This document shows, piece by piece, positions 61,701-64,000 of a stretch of DNA of 64,000 nt. A program made the translations under genes and the position numbers. The DNA is from Pempheris klunzingeri (lineage: Eukaryota; Chordata; Actinopteri; Acropomatiformes; Pempheridae). The notes under the pieces are model-generated. The model worked only from the letters and a program-made list of their open reading frames with translations. It was not told where the DNA came from and made no database searches. The stretch's first letter is position 1; each line of letters starts with the position of its first letter. The stretch covers positions 6,710,501 through 6,774,500 of the forward strand of contig NC_092016.1 of the NCBI RefSeq assembly GCF_042242105.1, written 5' to 3'.

Positions 61701-64000
61701 GTCGTTATTCAGCAACACCACACATCATGGACTTTGTGGGTGTGTGTGTGTATGTGTGTATTTGGGGGCTTTAAAACCACAAAACGTCTGAGTCAGACTT
61801 TCAAATGTCTGTGTTTGTGTGTGCATCTCCAGACTGCAGATCTTCATTGACCAAATCCATAACGGATCCTTGAAAAAAAGAGACCTGATCCAAACCTAAC
61901 AACCATCAGAACTGGTCTGAATAGACCTGAGGATTATCAGAAATGATTCAAACTGCTGTGTAGCTGAAAAGACCTAAACAGAGAGAACAGTAACACTGAC
62001 ACGGTGCTCCTCCACTTAATTAGGAGCTGTGGAGGGAAACTGCAGCAATATATTTTGGTTTTTGCACTTCATAGTTTACGCTCCCTGCCTCCAGTGATTA
62101 TTTTTCTCCTATGTGGTCAGACAGTCCTGAGGAACAGAAACACTTCTAGACCATTTTGCCAGTTCTTCCCTACCTCTCTATTGACCAATCATTACACTAG
62201 AGTTTATCTAGAAAGAGGTTATCAATGTGCGCTAATGCACATTATAGCAAACATATAAAAATGTATGGAGAACAAAAAAGATTTCTGTTTGCTCAACATA
62301 TATTATTCTTTGCACAATAATGTCTCCCCAAATGTAATATATGCGCATGCCAAAATTATTTTTCTATGTTCAAAACATCCTTTCACATGCTCAGAATTAG
62401 GACTGAAATATCATTGCACATTACATTAGAACAATATACATATATGCCAAATTTATAGAAAACATGTTTTGGATTCTCATGCTCCTCCAGAGAATAAACC
62501 GCTTTAAATTGAAATGACTCCATGATCTTTCCTCTCGTGCCACTCTCGGGACAAACTTTGCATTTTTAGCTCCACTACTGAGGCTCTAAGAATAGCTAAA
62601 TAGGATGTTGTTTGTTCCGTCCAACACTGTCATCTGTAAACACACATAAAAAGTACAGTGCAACTCGGTTTAGGCCTCAGTCTGCCTCAAAAAGTTCTTA
62701 TTGGACTATAAAGCAGACTAGTTCATTTGAAACCTACCAAGGCCTTTATACTATATCACTCTCAAGCACACTGATTATATCTGGTTCATTTCCAGGTTTC
62801 ACTGGAGTCCTGATTATGCTCACGTGTGGTTTTCAGGCTGCGGTCTCTCTGCTGCATTTTCCAGATGTGATTTTATGGTTTTATTAACACCAACGTTCAG
62901 GCATTTCACTGCTGCAGCAACGACAAGCTGTGTTTCCCATTTGACTTTCACATTTTAGTCATTAAGCCAGTCTGTCCTCTCATCTGTCCATCGGTCAAAT
63001 GTTTTATCCAGCAGTGGACGAAGTACTCAGAAGATTGTAGAAATACTAGTTCAAGTAAAAGCCTTGCATTCAAAATGTCATTCTTCTGCATTTAAAAAAA
63101 AAATTCTTATGCATTTACATTTTTTTTCTTATGCAGTATGGCTCATTTCATAGATAGATTAGATCAATGCACATATCACTTTAATGTTGCAGCTGGTAAA
63201 GGTGGAGATTAGATACTCGCCACCAACAGTTTTAATCCTCACACACTTTCTCAGATTTTACTGTTGTTCAGAAATTCACACTTTGGCCTAAAGGTGGTGT
63301 TTAACGTTGATAACAAATTGTCACAACTCGTGTTACCATGTCACTGACTTGACTAAAGAATTATTCATGTGTTACGTAATCTATTCATTTTTCTTTGACT
63401 CAATGTAAGTGCCCATAGCCCAGCGTTTAAGTCAGAAGTGTTTTCAGCTGCACTTCCTCTAATCGCCACGAGATACTGATTTTTCATTGTTTGGTTCTCA
63501 GCAGTTAATTTAAACTTTTCACACGTGCAGCTCGTGGTCATTTTAGAAATCACTCAACTGACCATTCGCCAAACCCCTCCTTCAAACAGCAATCAAATCC
63601 AATCATAGCCCCGCGACCATAACCATAAAAGGTCTGTCGAGCGTTTCTCTACATGCATAAACAGTATGAAAGGAGCTCTCAAGTACAAGGACAGAGATGT
63701 AAGAAATTGGCTAAACTGTGTGTGTATCTGCTTCAACATAGGCTGGCAGTGTTAGCATGTGTCCATGTGGGAGCGTAGGTACTAATACAGTTTCAAGTAA
63801 CGTCCACCAGGCTTAGAATCAGTGTTAAAATCTTTCACTTCAACCCAAGCTTGAAATAAATTTCATTCAAATATCATCAATGTCAGAATGTCATGACAAT
63901 CCTGCTAAAGATCATCGAACCAAGAAATGGCAGGAGCACAAATTTTAAAAACTGTGCTCATTTTTTTTCTTAATGGATGTAGATATTTAAAGACCTGCAG
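58719..64000. other. upstream region of hyaluronidase D and right flank
   Basis: About 5.3 kb. The promoter and 5' non-coding exon of gene D should lie here, but I cannot place them. A dispersed repeat is recognisable at about 60640-60970, and another fragment at 63010-63085 (GTGGACGAAGTACTCAG, TTCAAGTAAAAGCCTTGCAT). A GT-rich tract lies near 61738-61762. No protein gene supported. Confidence 0.55.
60640..60970. repeat. dispersed fish repeat
   Basis: Contains TTTGGTCCAGACTGAAATAT, CACCATGAAATTTAGTTAAC, CATTCATGGTCTTTAGAGGATGAAT, CACCATCATCAGATCAAAA and a TACTTTGTGTTTAGGCCTAGTGCTAATTAGC block. This order of blocks is one I recognise from a repeat found across teleosts. More decayed pieces with the same words lie near 52230-52330 and 52560-52860. 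Confidence 0.6.

Overview
The window looks like nuclear DNA of a teleost (ray-finned fish). Its genes have introns with GT/AG borders, the intergenic DNA is AT-rich and full of CA/GT microsatellites, a Tc1-like transposon sits in an intron, and several dispersed repeats resemble families common in fish genomes. Six host protein genes are supported, plus one decayed transposase and one nearly intact Tc1-like element.

Layout. At the left end (951-1775, +) is the last coding exon of gpr37, an orphan class A GPCR; its first exon lies outside the window. A repeat-rich stretch follows, with a decayed pogo/Tigger-like transposase relic (5886-6660). At 12490-16028 (+) is a complete six-exon Fc-receptor-like gene with a split signal peptide, two Ig domains, a transmembrane segment and a short tail. 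Four hyaluronidase genes then lie head to tail on the minus strand: A (16596-20677), B (25935-27881), C (32306-36682, best match HYAL4) and D (56233-58685). Each has the same three coding exons, with a middle exon of exactly 90 bp and phase-0 junctions. The Tc1-like element (17315-18917) lies in the first coding intron of gene A. The stretches 36.7-56.2 kb and 58.7-64 kb contain no gene I can support.

The arrangement matches what I recall of the mammalian SPAM1-HYAL4-HYALP1 locus: GPR37 stands at one end in the opposite orientation, and the SPAM1-type genes lie nearest to it. Genes A and B share a short cysteine spacing in the C-terminal EGF-like module (PH-20 type). C and D share the longer spacing of HYAL4. 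The four enzymes differ most at their C-termini: secreted-looking (B), short hydrophobic tail (A), acidic stalk plus hydrophobic tail (C), and Pro/His-rich stalk plus long hydrophobic tail (D). This suggests one glycosaminoglycan-degrading activity placed in different extracellular or membrane-anchored settings. Gene A also departs from the consensus at the catalytic motif. The Fc-receptor-like gene between gpr37 and the hyaluronidases is unrelated in function and is not part of the mammalian arrangement as I remember it.
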